A stretch of 64,000 bases of DNA from CBDCFT01 sp965216365 (GCA_965216365.1 CBDCFT010000065.1:40234-104233); one strand, 5' to 3'. Positions 52,787 to 61,665 are shown, numbered from the stretch's first letter. The notes: generated by a model from the letters alone, not told the origin. Numbers and translations: made by a program.

Positions 52787-52896
52787 TGTCATTCTGAAGG
52801 AGCCAGTGCAGGGATGTACGCGTTGGGCGGACCTAAGGATGGAATGCAGTCATTAGTTACAATATACCTGGATTCTCCGCTGCGCGCAGAATGACA
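52787..52896. repeat. Dispersed inverted repeat, TGTCATTCTG type
   Basis: TGTCATTCTG (52787-52796) and CAGAATGACA (52887-52896) are exact inverses; inside are GAAGGAGCCAGTG and GGATTCTCCGCTGCGC. This is a common style of ~100-bp noncoding element in bacterial genomes. Confidence 0.6.
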
Positions 52897-53024
52897 TCGA
52901 TTCATTGATGTTATCCAAATAAAATTATTATTGGGGGGATTAGCGCAGCGTAACCCGCTGGGCGGAAATAACAATAATTGACCAGCACAATAGGATCGCA
53001 AATCAATTAATACAACAAAAAACT

Positions 53025-53107
53025 TGTCATCGCGAGCTGCGACAGCGGCGTGGCGATCTCGTTAGTAAATTAAAAAAAGAGATTGCTTCACTACATTCGC
53101 AATGACA
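53025..53107. repeat. Dispersed inverted repeat, TGTCATCGCGAG type
   Basis: TGTCATCGCGAG at the left end and TTCGCAATGACA at the right end are near-inverses, with GGCGATCTC and GAGATTGCTTCACT inside, again as inverted partners. Same style as the element at 52787. Confidence 0.6.
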
Positions 53108-53175
53108 TGCTTGACACTCTGAACGAGTGCCAGTAAATGAAGAGTTCAGTAATTTAGGGATTCAAATTCAAGCCA

Positions 53176-54105
53176 TTGAAAACAAAAATCCGTATCGGAA
53201 CACGCCGTAGTCGGTTAGCACTGTGGCAGGCTTACTATGTGCGTGATGCATTACAGGTCGCGCATTCAGGTCTCGCCGTCGAGTTAGTCGAGATGGTGAC
53301 AGAAGGCGATAAGACTTTGGATGTACCGTTGTCGCAAAAAGGCGGTAAGGGTTTGTTTTTGAAAGAACTGGAAACTGCCTTGTTGGAAAATAAAATCGAC
53401 ATCGCTGTGCACTCGATGAAAGATGTAACCGTGACTTTGCCAGATGGTTTGCATATCCCGGTGATTTGCCGGCGCGAAGATCCGCGTGATGCCTGGGTGT
53501 CAAACGAATACGACGACATATCCGCATTACCTGAAGGCGCGCGCGTCGGCACCACCAGTCTGCGCCGTCAGAGTATCCTGCGGCACCAATACCCGCATTT
53601 ACAGGTGTCAAATCTGCGCGGTAATGTCGACACGCGGTTGGGCAAGCTGGATGCAGGCGAGTTCGACGGTATTGTTCTGGCTGCCGCTGGTTTATTGCGG
53701 CTTGAGTTAAATGAACGGATTCAACAATCTTTGCCAACGGATATTTTTATCCCGGCAGTCGGGCAGGGTGCGGTCGGCATCGAATGCCGTGAAGACGATA
53801 CAAATCTAAATGAATTGCTAGCGCCTTTGAATCACAGGGAAACACAGATTTGTCTGACGGCGGAACGCGCTGCCAACGCGCGTCTTGATGGCGGGTGTCA
53901 TGTACCCGTGGCAGCATACGCGACGCTTAACGGTGATGATTTATATTTGAATGGAATGGTCGGTACAGTCGACGGTACTCGGCAGTTACATGCCCAGGCG
54001 AACGAAACGTCATCCGGCGCGCATGACATTGGTGTGCAGGTGGCGGAAGATCTACTGGCGCAGGGCGCCGCCGAAATTCTGCAAGCGGCTTATGCCGGCG
54101 GCTGA
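53176..54105 (+). CDS. hemC: Hydroxymethylbilane synthase (porphobilinogen deaminase)
   Basis: 309 residues from a TTG start; no better start codon is near, and MKTKIRIGTRRSRLALWQA is the normal N terminus. Asp83 (HSMKDVT) is the catalytic residue and Cys241 (LDGGCHVPVAAYA) carries the dipyrromethane cofactor. TSLRRQSIL and LRGNVDTRLGKLD are substrate-binding. The enzyme joins four porphobilinogens for heme and B12 synthesis. First gene of hemCDXY; overlaps hemD by 14 nt. Confidence 0.96.
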   Translation: MKTKIRIGTRRSRLALWQAYYVRDALQVAHSGLAVELVEMVTEGDKTLDVPLSQKGGKGLFLKELETALLENKIDIAVHSMKDVTVTLPDGLHIPVICRREDPRDAWVSNEYDDISALPEGARVGTTSLRRQSILRHQYPHLQVSNLRGNVDTRLGKLDAGEFDGIVLAAAGLLRLELNERIQQSLPTDIFIPAVGQGAVGIECREDDTNLNELLAPLNHRETQICLTAERAANARLDGGCHVPVAAYATLNGDDLYLNGMVGTVDGTRQLHAQANETSSGAHDIGVQVAEDLLAQGAAEILQAAYAGG

Positions 54106-54904
54106 GTTGTTTGGTGTTACCGTGCTGGTAACACGCCCGCAACACCAGGCCGACAATCTGTGCACATTGATTGAGCGGGTAGGCGGTGAAGCCCTGCGAT
54201 TTCCAACCATCGAGATTCGTGAACCGGATGACCGCGCCACTCTCGCCACTTGTATTGATGCACTATCCGAAACGGATATCGTCATATTCATTAGCCCCAA
54301 TGCTGCCGAGTACGGCGTGCGCGCAATTAGCCAGCGTACGGGTGCGCTTGCGCCGCATTTACGCGTTATCGCCATAGGTGAGGGCACCGCCCGGCTGCTC
54401 GAGCGCCTGGGTATTGCAGTGCATGCAATTCCAAGCGGACGGGCACAAAGTGAAGTTTTGTTAAATAGTCCCTCACTGGCCGATGTGGATGGCAAGTCCA
54501 TTGTAATATTTCGTGGTGACGGCGGTCGTCCGTTGTTAGGCGACACGCTGAGAGAACGCGGTGCCAGGGTAGACTACGCTGTTTGTTACCAACGCGCCCA
54601 ACCGGAGATTGACCCGCAACCCATTCAACAACGCGGGTCAAAAGGAGAGATAGATATCATTACATTAACCAGCGTGACGGCGCTGAAAAACCTGTTATCC
54701 ATGCTCGGTGCCCGTAGTTGGATAAAACGCCTTCCCAGCGTGGTTTTCAGCCAGCGTATTGCCGATGCCTGTCGACAGGTTGGTTTCCTGCCGGCCCCCT
54801 TGATCGTGGAGCATGCCAGTGATCAGGGAATTGTGGACAAACTGATTGAATGGCCGCGCCGCGCAGATAGCTCGAAATCCGGCCCAATCAAATTAGACGG
54901 CTAA
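54092..54904 (+). CDS. hemD: Uroporphyrinogen-III synthase
   Basis: 270 residues from ATG 54092 (MPAAELFGVTVLVTRPQHQ), inside the hemC 3' end; the longer frame upstream is a hemC shadow. The family is poorly conserved; visible are VLVTRPQHQADNLC, IFISPNAAEYGVRA and IVIFRGDGGRPLLGDTLRERGARVDYAVCYQR (about 130-161), and LTSVTALKNLL. It closes and flips ring D of hydroxymethylbilane. Confidence 0.9.
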   Translation: MPAAELFGVTVLVTRPQHQADNLCTLIERVGGEALRFPTIEIREPDDRATLATCIDALSETDIVIFISPNAAEYGVRAISQRTGALAPHLRVIAIGEGTARLLERLGIAVHAIPSGRAQSEVLLNSPSLADVDGKSIVIFRGDGGRPLLGDTLRERGARVDYAVCYQRAQPEIDPQPIQQRGSKGEIDIITLTSVTALKNLLSMLGARSWIKRLPSVVFSQRIADACRQVGFLPAPLIVEHASDQGIVDKLIEWPRRADSSKSGPIKLDG

Positions 54905-54964
54905 GGCCAGACTCAGGTACGATTAAGCTCTTTCGCAAATTTCTTAACTCCAAGGTGACATTCA

Positions 54965-56317
54965 GTGGCAGACTCCAAATCATCAGCCGATAGCGATAAG
55001 ACCAAGGGAACGGGTGGCTCGCGTTCATCCTCATCCCCATCCAAGGGCAGGAGCCGATCCTCCCGTCAAAGCACCAACAAAACCAGCCCACCCGAGGCCG
55101 TAGTCGCTACTCCGGCGCAGGGCAATGCATCGGGTAGCGGTAAACTGTTGGGCATTCTTGCCCTGGTCATCAGTCTCATCGCGTTGTTTCTTGGCGGTTT
55201 TTCAGGTTATCAGGCCGGTTTCGCCGGCAAGCTCGCGACTGAAAAGCAGTCTTTGCAAGTAGGTGCGGTGGGCGAAAAACTCGATGGCTTAAGTAATACA
55301 CAGACGCAATTGAGCGAGCAATACAATAAGCTCAAGGGTGACATGGAGGATCAGGTATCCGGGTTAAAAGGCACTGTGGATGAACAATATTCCAAGTTGC
55401 GCAGCGAGTTGGACGGTTCCCAGGCCAAGTTTGCTGATTTGATCGATAACGCCAAGACGTCGCTCGCCGGACAGATCGAGGCCGACAAGAGTACGCGGGC
55501 GCAGGAGTTGGATGGTTTTCGCTCCGAATTCAATGAATTGTCGGCATCGGTGAGCAAGGTTTATCAGGATCTCGGCCGCAGTGTCGATACCTGGGCAGTC
55601 GAAGAAGTGGAAAATTTACTAAGTCTGGCCAATCAACGCTTGCAATTGGCTGGCGATGTCGATGTCGCTGCGACGGCGTTGGAACTGGCGGATGCGCGCC
55701 TGGCCGAAATCGGTGACCCCGGTTTTACCGATGTGCGCGCGGCGATTGCCGATGAAATTAATGCATTGAATGCTGTCGAGACAGTCGATGTTCCCGGTCT
55801 GGCGCTGAATCTTGCCTCCATGGCGGGTTCGGTTAATGCCTTGCCGTTGCCCGCACCAGAACCCGAAATTCAAACACCGGCGGCAAAGGCTGCAGCGGGC
55901 GGCGATGCCGCGCAGCCGGCTGCGAGCGGTTCCAAGACTGACCGGTTAAAAGCCATGGCGAAAACCGTGCTTAAGGATATGGGCAGTATGGTCAAGGTAA
56001 AAAATGTGGATGAAACCCGTACCCCCAGTCTGCCGGTGGAACAGGAATATTTCATTTACGAGAATCTGCGTTTGCTTCTCAACAGTGCGCAGCTTGCAGT
56101 TTTGCGTGGAGCGGAGAGCACGTACAAACAAAATCTCGAAACTGCCGGTACCTGGGTTGGTGATCACTTCGATACGGAAGCGGACGCGGTAAAAGACTTT
56201 TCCGGCAAGATTGGCGAGTTGTCCGGTGTGACCATCAAACCGGCTTTGCCCGATATTTCCAATTCGCTGAATGAATTGCGCCAAATTCTGAAGGCGCGCA
56301 GCGGGAGTGCATCGTGA
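54965..56317 (+). CDS. hemX: HemX-like membrane protein
   Basis: 450 residues from GTG 54965 (AAGGTG upstream). A Ser/Lys/Thr-rich cytoplasmic N terminus (about 1-60), one membrane span (about 62-86, LLGILALVISLIALFLGGFSG) and a long periplasmic coiled coil with repeated SQL/DELR-like heptads precede the HemX domain (AVEEVENLLSLANQRLQLAGDVDVAATAL, about 206-234). Often annotated as uroporphyrin-III C-methyltransferase, but no methyltransferase motif is present. It overlaps hemY by 4 nt. Confidence 0.9.
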   Translation: MADSKSSADSDKTKGTGGSRSSSSPSKGRSRSSRQSTNKTSPPEAVVATPAQGNASGSGKLLGILALVISLIALFLGGFSGYQAGFAGKLATEKQSLQVGAVGEKLDGLSNTQTQLSEQYNKLKGDMEDQVSGLKGTVDEQYSKLRSELDGSQAKFADLIDNAKTSLAGQIEADKSTRAQELDGFRSEFNELSASVSKVYQDLGRSVDTWAVEEVENLLSLANQRLQLAGDVDVAATALELADARLAEIGDPGFTDVRAAIADEINALNAVETVDVPGLALNLASMAGSVNALPLPAPEPEIQTPAAKAAAGGDAAQPAASGSKTDRLKAMAKTVLKDMGSMVKVKNVDETRTPSLPVEQEYFIYENLRLLLNSAQLAVLRGAESTYKQNLETAGTWVGDHFDTEADAVKDFSGKIGELSGVTIKPALPDISNSLNELRQILKARSGSAS

Positions 56318-57654
56318 GACTACTAATTTTTATTCTGGTTGCCCTGGCCGCGGTTGTATTTCTCGCACTGCTTGCGCAGGAAGACCCCGGGTTGGTGGTG
56401 ATATCACGCGCGCCGTACGAGATAGAAATATCACTCGCGCTGTTCGGTATTTTTCTGATTATCGCTTTTGTTTTGTGCTATCTGGCTTTTCGTTTTTTAT
56501 CGCGTATGTACCAGGCGCCCGCCGACATGCGCAAATACAATGCACGCAAGCGGGTTGAAAAAGCGCAATCCGAGACCCTGCGTGGTTACGCCGGATTGAT
56601 TCAAGGTGATTGGGAAAAGGCGGAAAAGCAATTGACCAAGCGCCTGGAGCACAGTCCTACGCCGATGTTGAATTATCTGGGTGCGGCCTATGCCGCGCAG
56701 CAACGTGGCGATGCGCAGACACGCGATAACTATTTGCAAGAAGCGAGTCAACGTGACCCCAATAACCGTTTTGCGGTGGGTTTGACCAAGGCGCGTTTAC
56801 AATTTCAAACCGGTCAATTGAGCGAAGCGCGAGAGACATTGGGCCGGCTGCACAACCACGCGCCCAACAATGTGCCGGTCTTGCGCTTACTGGCGGATGT
56901 CAGTCGCGAAGTCAGTGACTGGCAGGGCGTGACTAAGTTGTTACCGGCGTTGAAAAAAACCAAGGCAATGGATGCGGATGAGTTAAAGGAACGTGAGCTG
57001 GAAGCGTATCGTGAAATGTTCGAAAACCCGGTTTTGCAACAAGGTCAGTCCAACGCCCTAGGCGGCACGTGGAATGCTTTGCCCCGGGCGAAGAAACATG
57101 ACCCGGACGTGGTGGGGTTGTACGTCAAGCGCTTGCTCGAAACCGGCGATATGGCGCAATGCGAAAAGATCCTGCGTGGCGCAATAAAACGCGAATGGAA
57201 TTCTGAGTTGGTGTATTTATTTGGTTTGGTTAAATCCGAAAATCTGGATAAACAATACAAGCAAGCGAAAGCCTGGATGACCGAGCACGCGCGTGACCCA
57301 GATTTGTTATTGACCCTCGGGCGCATCGCCATGCGCAAAGAGGACTGGGAACAGGCGCGGGAGTATTTTCAAAACGCGATTGCCAACGGCGGCCGACAGG
57401 AAGCTTACACCGAACTGGGTTTATTGCTGGAACAGCAGGGCGAGGGCGAACAGGCCTTGTTGTGCTACCGCCAGGGCATGCAAAAACTGGCGCCATCGTC
57501 GCTGGTCGAATCAGCCGATGAGGCTGGCCAACAGTTGGTTTTAACAGGTGAGAGTGTTGAGACTGACGCTGATGCCCAAGAGGCAGACAGCGATGCCGAG
57601 GTTCAAGACGCGGTAGTCGTTGAATCGGCGGCAAATTCAAAAGAATCAAAATAA
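56314..57654 (+). CDS. hemY: HemY-like TPR membrane protein
   Basis: 446 residues, GTG start overlapping hemX. Two N-terminal membrane helices with the HemY pattern LLAQEDPGLVVISRAPYEIEISLAL (about 16-40) are followed by TPR-like repeats (about 85-400; GDWEKAEKQLTKRLEH, KEDWEQAREYFQNAI) and an acidic tail. Last gene of the heme cluster. Its 3' end overlaps the convergent reductase gene by 52 nt. Confidence 0.93.
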   Translation: MRLLIFILVALAAVVFLALLAQEDPGLVVISRAPYEIEISLALFGIFLIIAFVLCYLAFRFLSRMYQAPADMRKYNARKRVEKAQSETLRGYAGLIQGDWEKAEKQLTKRLEHSPTPMLNYLGAAYAAQQRGDAQTRDNYLQEASQRDPNNRFAVGLTKARLQFQTGQLSEARETLGRLHNHAPNNVPVLRLLADVSREVSDWQGVTKLLPALKKTKAMDADELKERELEAYREMFENPVLQQGQSNALGGTWNALPRAKKHDPDVVGLYVKRLLETGDMAQCEKILRGAIKREWNSELVYLFGLVKSENLDKQYKQAKAWMTEHARDPDLLLTLGRIAMRKEDWEQAREYFQNAIANGGRQEAYTELGLLLEQQGEGEQALLCYRQGMQKLAPSSLVESADEAGQQLVLTGESVETDADAQEADSDAEVQDAVVVESAANSKESK

Positions 57655-58634
57655 AGATTTTCGCTGTCCAGACCGTGGGCGGCAAAGGCGGTTTTGCCCG
57701 CTTCAATCATCGGTGGCGGACCGCTGGCGTAAACTTCGTATTCGCTTAAATCGGGATAGTGCGTGACCACGCTGTCATGCACCCAACCGGTTTCACCACT
57801 CCACTGGTCTTCGTCCAATGGTTCCGACAGCACCGGTGTGTAGTGCAGGTGGGCGAACTCGCCTGCCCATTTTTCGGCCAGCTCGTGCATATATAAATCG
57901 CGTGCTGCGCGCACACCCCTAAACAAATGCATAGGGCGCTGGATGCCATCGGCGAAGGCTTGTTCCAGAATGCTTTTAATCGGCGCGAAGCCGGTTCCAC
58001 CGGCCATCATGATAACGGGGCGTGCAGATTCCTGGCGTAAAAAGAATGTGCCCAGCGGTCCCTGCAAGCGCAGTAAGTCTTTTTCTTTCATATTGTTGAA
58101 CACGTGCCCGGTAAATTGTCCATCCGGTACATGTCGTACGTGAATTTGTAAATCCTGCTCCGATTGCGCGCGGGTCGCCATCGAGAAGCTGCGGCGTTTA
58201 CCGTTGCGTAAAATAATATCGATGTATTGACCCGCCAGGTAAGCGAGTTCCTGACCCTGCGGCAATTTGAGATGCAGACACATGACATCGTGTGCCAGTT
58301 TTTCCATACGCACTACACGGCAGGGCAGGGTTTTGATCGTAATATTCGCCGCCGCCGCAACTTCACGCGCTTCGATGACAATATCTTCCAACGGTTTGGC
58401 CTGGCATATCAGCACATGGCCGTTGTTTTTTTCCTCCTCCGTCATTGCCTGGCTTTCGTACGTGCCATAATCCACGCGCCCGGACACCAGTTTCGATTTG
58501 CAGGTACCGCAAGTGCCGCTGCGACAACTGTAGGGCATTACCCGGCCCTGGCGCAGGGCGGCATCGAGGATGGTCTCGTCGCCTTCAACGGCGAACTGTT
58601 GTACCGACGTGCGATTGGTAACGGTGTAACTCAT
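57603..58634 (-). CDS. 2Fe-2S ferredoxin / FNR-type NAD(P)H reductase (ascD-like)
   Basis: 343 residues. Residues 1-95 are a plant-type ferredoxin with SCRSGTCGTCKSKLVSG (Cys at about 36, 41, 44) and ICQAKP (Cys about 76). Residues about 100-343 are FAD/NAD domains: RSFSMATR for FAD, VIMMAGGTGFAPIKSILEQ for NAD, and YASGPPPMIEAG. It is usually annotated CDP-6-deoxy-delta-3,4-glucoseen reductase (AscD-like); in proteobacteria it commonly sits near hem, rho or ubiD genes and may serve ubiquinone or general redox roles. It is convergent with hemY. Confidence 0.9.
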   Translation of the reverse strand: MSYTVTNRTSVQQFAVEGDETILDAALRQGRVMPYSCRSGTCGTCKSKLVSGRVDYGTYESQAMTEEEKNNGHVLICQAKPLEDIVIEAREVAAAANITIKTLPCRVVRMEKLAHDVMCLHLKLPQGQELAYLAGQYIDIILRNGKRRSFSMATRAQSEQDLQIHVRHVPDGQFTGHVFNNMKEKDLLRLQGPLGTFFLRQESARPVIMMAGGTGFAPIKSILEQAFADGIQRPMHLFRGVRAARDLYMHELAEKWAGEFAHLHYTPVLSEPLDEDQWSGETGWVHDSVVTHYPDLSEYEVYASGPPPMIEAGKTAFAAHGLDSENLYFDSFEFAADSTTTAS

Positions 58635-58715
58635 GAAAAATTATGCGACAAACAAAAGGAGCGCGGATTCTCCCACGAAAAATGCTTAAAGTGAATTTCA
58701 CGCGGGAATGGATTG

Positions 58716-59531
58716 ATGCCTGAGTTACCGGAGGTGGAAACCACCGCACGTGGCATTGCGCCCCACGTGCTGGACAAAACTGTCAGTGGTGTGATGATTC
58801 GTGACGGTCGTTTACGCTGGCCGGTGCCGCAAGACCTGGCGTCGCACATCGTTGGCCATCCTGTTACAAAGGTATGGCGCCGGGCGAAATATCTACTGCT
58901 GGATATCGGCGCGGGCAGTGTCATCATACATCTTGGTATGTCGGGCAGTTTGCGCGTGTTACCCGGTACTGCACCTGCACGCCCGCATGACCATGTGGAA
59001 ATTCAATTGCAGGACGGCGATTGTCTGCGTTTACATGACCCGCGTCGTTTCGGCTGCGTGTTGTGGGCAGATGGGGATGTTTTACAGCATCCGCGTCTTG
59101 CCTCGTTGGGTGTGGAACCGTTGTCTGAAGAATTTGATGCCGAATATTTGTACCGACAATCGCGTGGCCGCGAAACCGCGATCAAGAATTTCATCATGGA
59201 TGGCCGTATCGTCGTCGGTGTCGGGAATATTTATGCCAGCGAAGCTTTATTTCTGAGTGGCATCCATCCATCGCGCGCGGCCGGCCGGGTCAGCCTGCAA
59301 CGTTATGGGCGATTATGCGAATGCATCAAACAAACCCTGCGCGATGCCATTACATCGGGTGGAACAACCCTGCGTGACTACTACAACAGCGCTGGCGATC
59401 CGGGTTATTTTGCCTTGTCGTTAAATACGTATGGACGGGAGGGGGAGGCTTGTCACCAATGTGGCAGCGTTATTCGGCGCAAAGTGATTGGACAAAGATC
59501 GACGTTTTATTGTTCAAGGTGTCAAAGGTGA
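58716..59531 (+). CDS. mutM: Formamidopyrimidine-DNA glycosylase
   Basis: 271 residues from ATG 58716 (a TTG one codon upstream is rejected because Pro must be residue 2). PELPEVETTARGI supplies catalytic Pro2 and Glu3; HLGMSGSLRV, Lys in HDHVEIQL region, NIYASEALFLSGIHP (H2TH) and the zinc finger CHQCGSV...YCSRC follow. It removes 8-oxoguanine and FaPy lesions. It differs from the Fpg-like gene at the window's start, giving two Fpg-family enzymes here. Confidence 0.95.
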   Translation: MPELPEVETTARGIAPHVLDKTVSGVMIRDGRLRWPVPQDLASHIVGHPVTKVWRRAKYLLLDIGAGSVIIHLGMSGSLRVLPGTAPARPHDHVEIQLQDGDCLRLHDPRRFGCVLWADGDVLQHPRLASLGVEPLSEEFDAEYLYRQSRGRETAIKNFIMDGRIVVGVGNIYASEALFLSGIHPSRAAGRVSLQRYGRLCECIKQTLRDAITSGGTTLRDYYNSAGDPGYFALSLNTYGREGEACHQCGSVIRRKVIGQRSTFYCSRCQR

Positions 59532-59656
59532 TGTTGGCTATCAGTTGTCGGTGGTCAGCGATTAGAGTTCAAAAATTGACCAACACTGATTGCTGAAAGC
59601 ACGCTATCGCCGTGGGGCGCGTCTCTTACAAGTAACGCCTGAGCTTACGGTATTCT

Positions 59657-59684
59657 TGTAGGAGCGGTGCCCTCGCCGCGATAA
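59657..59684 (+). repeat. REP-like palindrome
   Basis: TGTAGGAGCGGTGCCCTCGC then CGCGATAA; arms GGCG-like around GTGCC. It lies between mutM and the IS630 element. Confidence 0.55.
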
Positions 59685-59698
59685 CGCATACAAAGCTA

Positions 59699-60856
59699 GT
59701 GTACTGTCTGATTAATTAGTTGAACTAATCATATGAGATGTTGTCGTATGATCCAGTAGTAACAGAGGATCGTACGATGGCCCGATTAGCGATACCGATT
59801 GTACTTGATGCAGACGAAGAGTCCGAGCTCAAGAGTTGGAGACGACGTCGAAACACGAAAGCCGGGTTGCATTTGCGAGCCGGCATCATATTGGACTGCG
59901 CGCAGGGTTACAGCGGTGAAGAAATTGCGGTGAGGCACCGCACCAGTGAGCAAACCGTATCCAAGTGGCGCCGACGCTTTGCCAAAGACCGGATTGCAGG
60001 GCTTTCGGATGCTCCGCGCAGTGGTCAACCTCGCAAACATGATGATGAGCGTGTGCAGATGGTATTGGATACGACCCTGAACCGTCGGCCTAAGAATGCC
60101 ACACACTGGAGCGTGCGCAGTCTGTCGGCGGAACTTGATTTTCCACGAGACTTTGTTCACCGTGTATGGAAGGCGTTCGGACTGAAGCCCCATCTGACGC
60201 ATAGTTTCAAATTATCGACAGATCCGCACTTTGTCGAGAAAGTGCGAGACATTGTGGGCTTATATCTGGATCCACCCGATAAAGCATTGGTTTTATGCGT
60301 GGATGAGAAAAGCCAGATTCAGGCTTTAGATCGCACGCAACCCTCGTTGCCGATGAATTATGGTATACCGGAAACGCATACACACGATTATCGGCGCTAT
60401 GGCACAACGACACTGTTTGCTGCCCTTGATGTTGCAACCGGCAAAGTGATGGGCAAACTGAAACGTCGTCATCGAAGTCAAGAGTTCATTAGTTTTCTAC
60501 GACACATCGATTCCCAAGTTCGCGCTGAGCTTGATGTTCACATGATTCTCGACAACTACGGCACCCACAAGACTGAAAAGGTGAGGAACTGGTTACTTCG
60601 CCACCCACGATTCCATTGTCATTTCACACCCACATACAGTTCCTGGATCAATTTGGTTGAACGGTTTTTTGCGACTTTGACAGAACATCAACTCCGTCGG
60701 GGGACACACCGATCAGTCCCTGCTTTGGAAAACGCCATTCGATCTTATCTCGATACGCACAACGAACAACCTACGCCATTTAGATGGATAAAAACGGCAG
60801 ATGAAATCATTACTTCGGTAAATAGTATTCTTAACCGAATTAATCAGACAGTACAC
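59699..60856 (+). mobile_element. IS630-family insertion sequence, intact
   Basis: The ends are perfect 19-bp inverted repeats, GTGTACTGTCTGATTAATT (59699-59717 and inverse 60838-60856), flanked by TA on both sides (59697-59698 and 60857-60858), as expected from IS630 target duplication. Length 1158 bp. It carries one full transposase gene. Perfect ends and an undamaged gene point to recent insertion. Confidence 0.93.
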
Positions 60857-60859
60857 TAG
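59777..60859 (+). CDS. IS630-family DDE transposase
   Basis: 360 residues from ATG 59777 (AGAGGAT upstream). An N-terminal HTH region (EEIAVRHRTSEQTVSKWRRRF, about 48-68) recognises the ends; a DDE domain has Asp176 (LCVDEKSQ), Asp259 (MILDNYGTHK) and Glu295 (INLVERFF). The stop codon TAG is made from the TA target duplicate plus one host base, so the reading frame ends just outside the element. All catalytic residues are intact, so it is likely active. Confidence 0.93.
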   Translation: MARLAIPIVLDADEESELKSWRRRRNTKAGLHLRAGIILDCAQGYSGEEIAVRHRTSEQTVSKWRRRFAKDRIAGLSDAPRSGQPRKHDDERVQMVLDTTLNRRPKNATHWSVRSLSAELDFPRDFVHRVWKAFGLKPHLTHSFKLSTDPHFVEKVRDIVGLYLDPPDKALVLCVDEKSQIQALDRTQPSLPMNYGIPETHTHDYRRYGTTTLFAALDVATGKVMGKLKRRHRSQEFISFLRHIDSQVRAELDVHMILDNYGTHKTEKVRNWLLRHPRFHCHFTPTYSSWINLVERFFATLTEHQLRRGTHRSVPALENAIRSYLDTHNEQPTPFRWIKTADEIITSVNSILNRINQTVH

Positions 60860-61122
60860 GTTCCCGTTTCAATCTCATTTCCTGTCAGTCGTATGTATTT
60901 CGCATACAACTGTTCCCGCGTTTCCGTATGCTGCGGATCAACGAATATGCATTCCACCGGACACACGACGACGCATTGCTGATCGTCGAAATGACCGACG
61001 CATTCGGTGCACAAGGACGGGTTGATTTCATAAATCTCCTCACCCTGATAAATAGCATCGTTGGGGCATTCAGGCTCGCATACGTCGCAGTTAATGCATT
61101 CGTCGGTAATGTACAACGCCAT
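60856..61122 (-). CDS. YfhL-type 2[4Fe-4S] ferredoxin
   Basis: 88 residues: MALYITDECINCDVCEPECPND (Cys-x2-Cys-x2-Cys-x3-Cys) and CTECVGHFDDQQCVVVCPVECI (Cys-x2-Cys-x8-Cys-x3-Cys), the alternative-spacing motif of YfhL/Allochromatium-type ferredoxins. It transfers electrons at low potential. Its stop TAG lies on the IS630 junction: the G comes from the element and the TA from the target, and the original TAG was restored. Next upstream is coaD, a common pairing. Confidence 0.92.
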   Translation of the reverse strand: MALYITDECINCDVCEPECPNDAIYQGEEIYEINPSLCTECVGHFDDQQCVVVCPVECIFVDPQHTETREQLYAKYIRLTGNEIETGT

Positions 61123-61134
61123 CGGTTTTTACAT

Positions 61135-61620
61135 CTAATCCGTGTCTAGCTTGGTACGTAACGCCTGGTTGACTTCCGGGTGCAGGAATTTACTGACGTT
61201 GCCGTTGAGTTTAGCGATCTCCTTGACCAGCGAGGCGGATATAAACGTGTGTTGTTCCGACGGCGTCAGGAATACGGTTTCTACATTGGGGTCGAGCGTC
61301 CGGTTCATGGATGCTAACTGGAATTCATACTCAAAATCGGACACGGCGCGCAGGCCACGCAAAATAGTGCGGCTGCCGACGTCTTTCAGACAATCGATTA
61401 ACAGCCCGTTAAAACCGATGACACGCACCTGGGGTAAACCCGCGGTCACGGTTTCAGCCAGTGCGATGCGTTCCTCCAGACAAAACAACGGTGTTTTGGC
61501 CGGACTGGCGGCAATGGCGACGACGACCTCGTCGAATAATCGCGTGGCACGGTTAATGAGGTCGTTATGACCATTGGTAATCGGGTCAAATGTACCCGGA
61601 TACAGGGCGGTTTGATTCAT
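61135..61620 (-). CDS. coaD: Phosphopantetheine adenylyltransferase
   Basis: 161 residues, full length. TALYPGTFDPITNGHNDLINRA (about 4-25) holds the nucleotidyltransferase GTFDP and T/HxGH-like motif (TNGH); GLLIDCLKDVGSRTILRGLR (about 74-93) and SASLVKEIAKLNGNV near the C terminus are CoaD landmarks. It makes dephospho-CoA in coenzyme A synthesis. It lies 12 nt upstream of the ferredoxin gene. Confidence 0.95.
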   Translation of the reverse strand: MNQTALYPGTFDPITNGHNDLINRATRLFDEVVVAIAASPAKTPLFCLEERIALAETVTAGLPQVRVIGFNGLLIDCLKDVGSRTILRGLRAVSDFEYEFQLASMNRTLDPNVETVFLTPSEQHTFISASLVKEIAKLNGNVSKFLHPEVNQALRTKLDTD

Positions 61621-61665
61621 GTGTGTTCTTATTAATTTGAAGTGTCTAACAATCGCGTCTACGGC

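Larger units (their letters stand above)
52691..53175. other. Repeat-rich noncoding gap before hemC
   Basis: 485 nt with no credible gene; a 64-codon frame at 52700-52894 consists of repeat sequence. It carries two palindromic dispersed repeats (entries below) and a fragment of the GTAGGGTGGG-type repeat (52937-52956). The hemC promoter must lie at its 3' end. Confidence 0.6.

Noticed and set aside
52700..52894. A 64-codon frame after the sigma/ClpX-finger gene.
   Set aside because: It runs through a dispersed inverted repeat and has no ribosome site or recognisable protein features.
54965..56317. A uroporphyrinogen C-methyltransferase activity for HemX.
   Set aside because: No SAM-binding or SUMT motifs are visible; the name is a historical annotation only.
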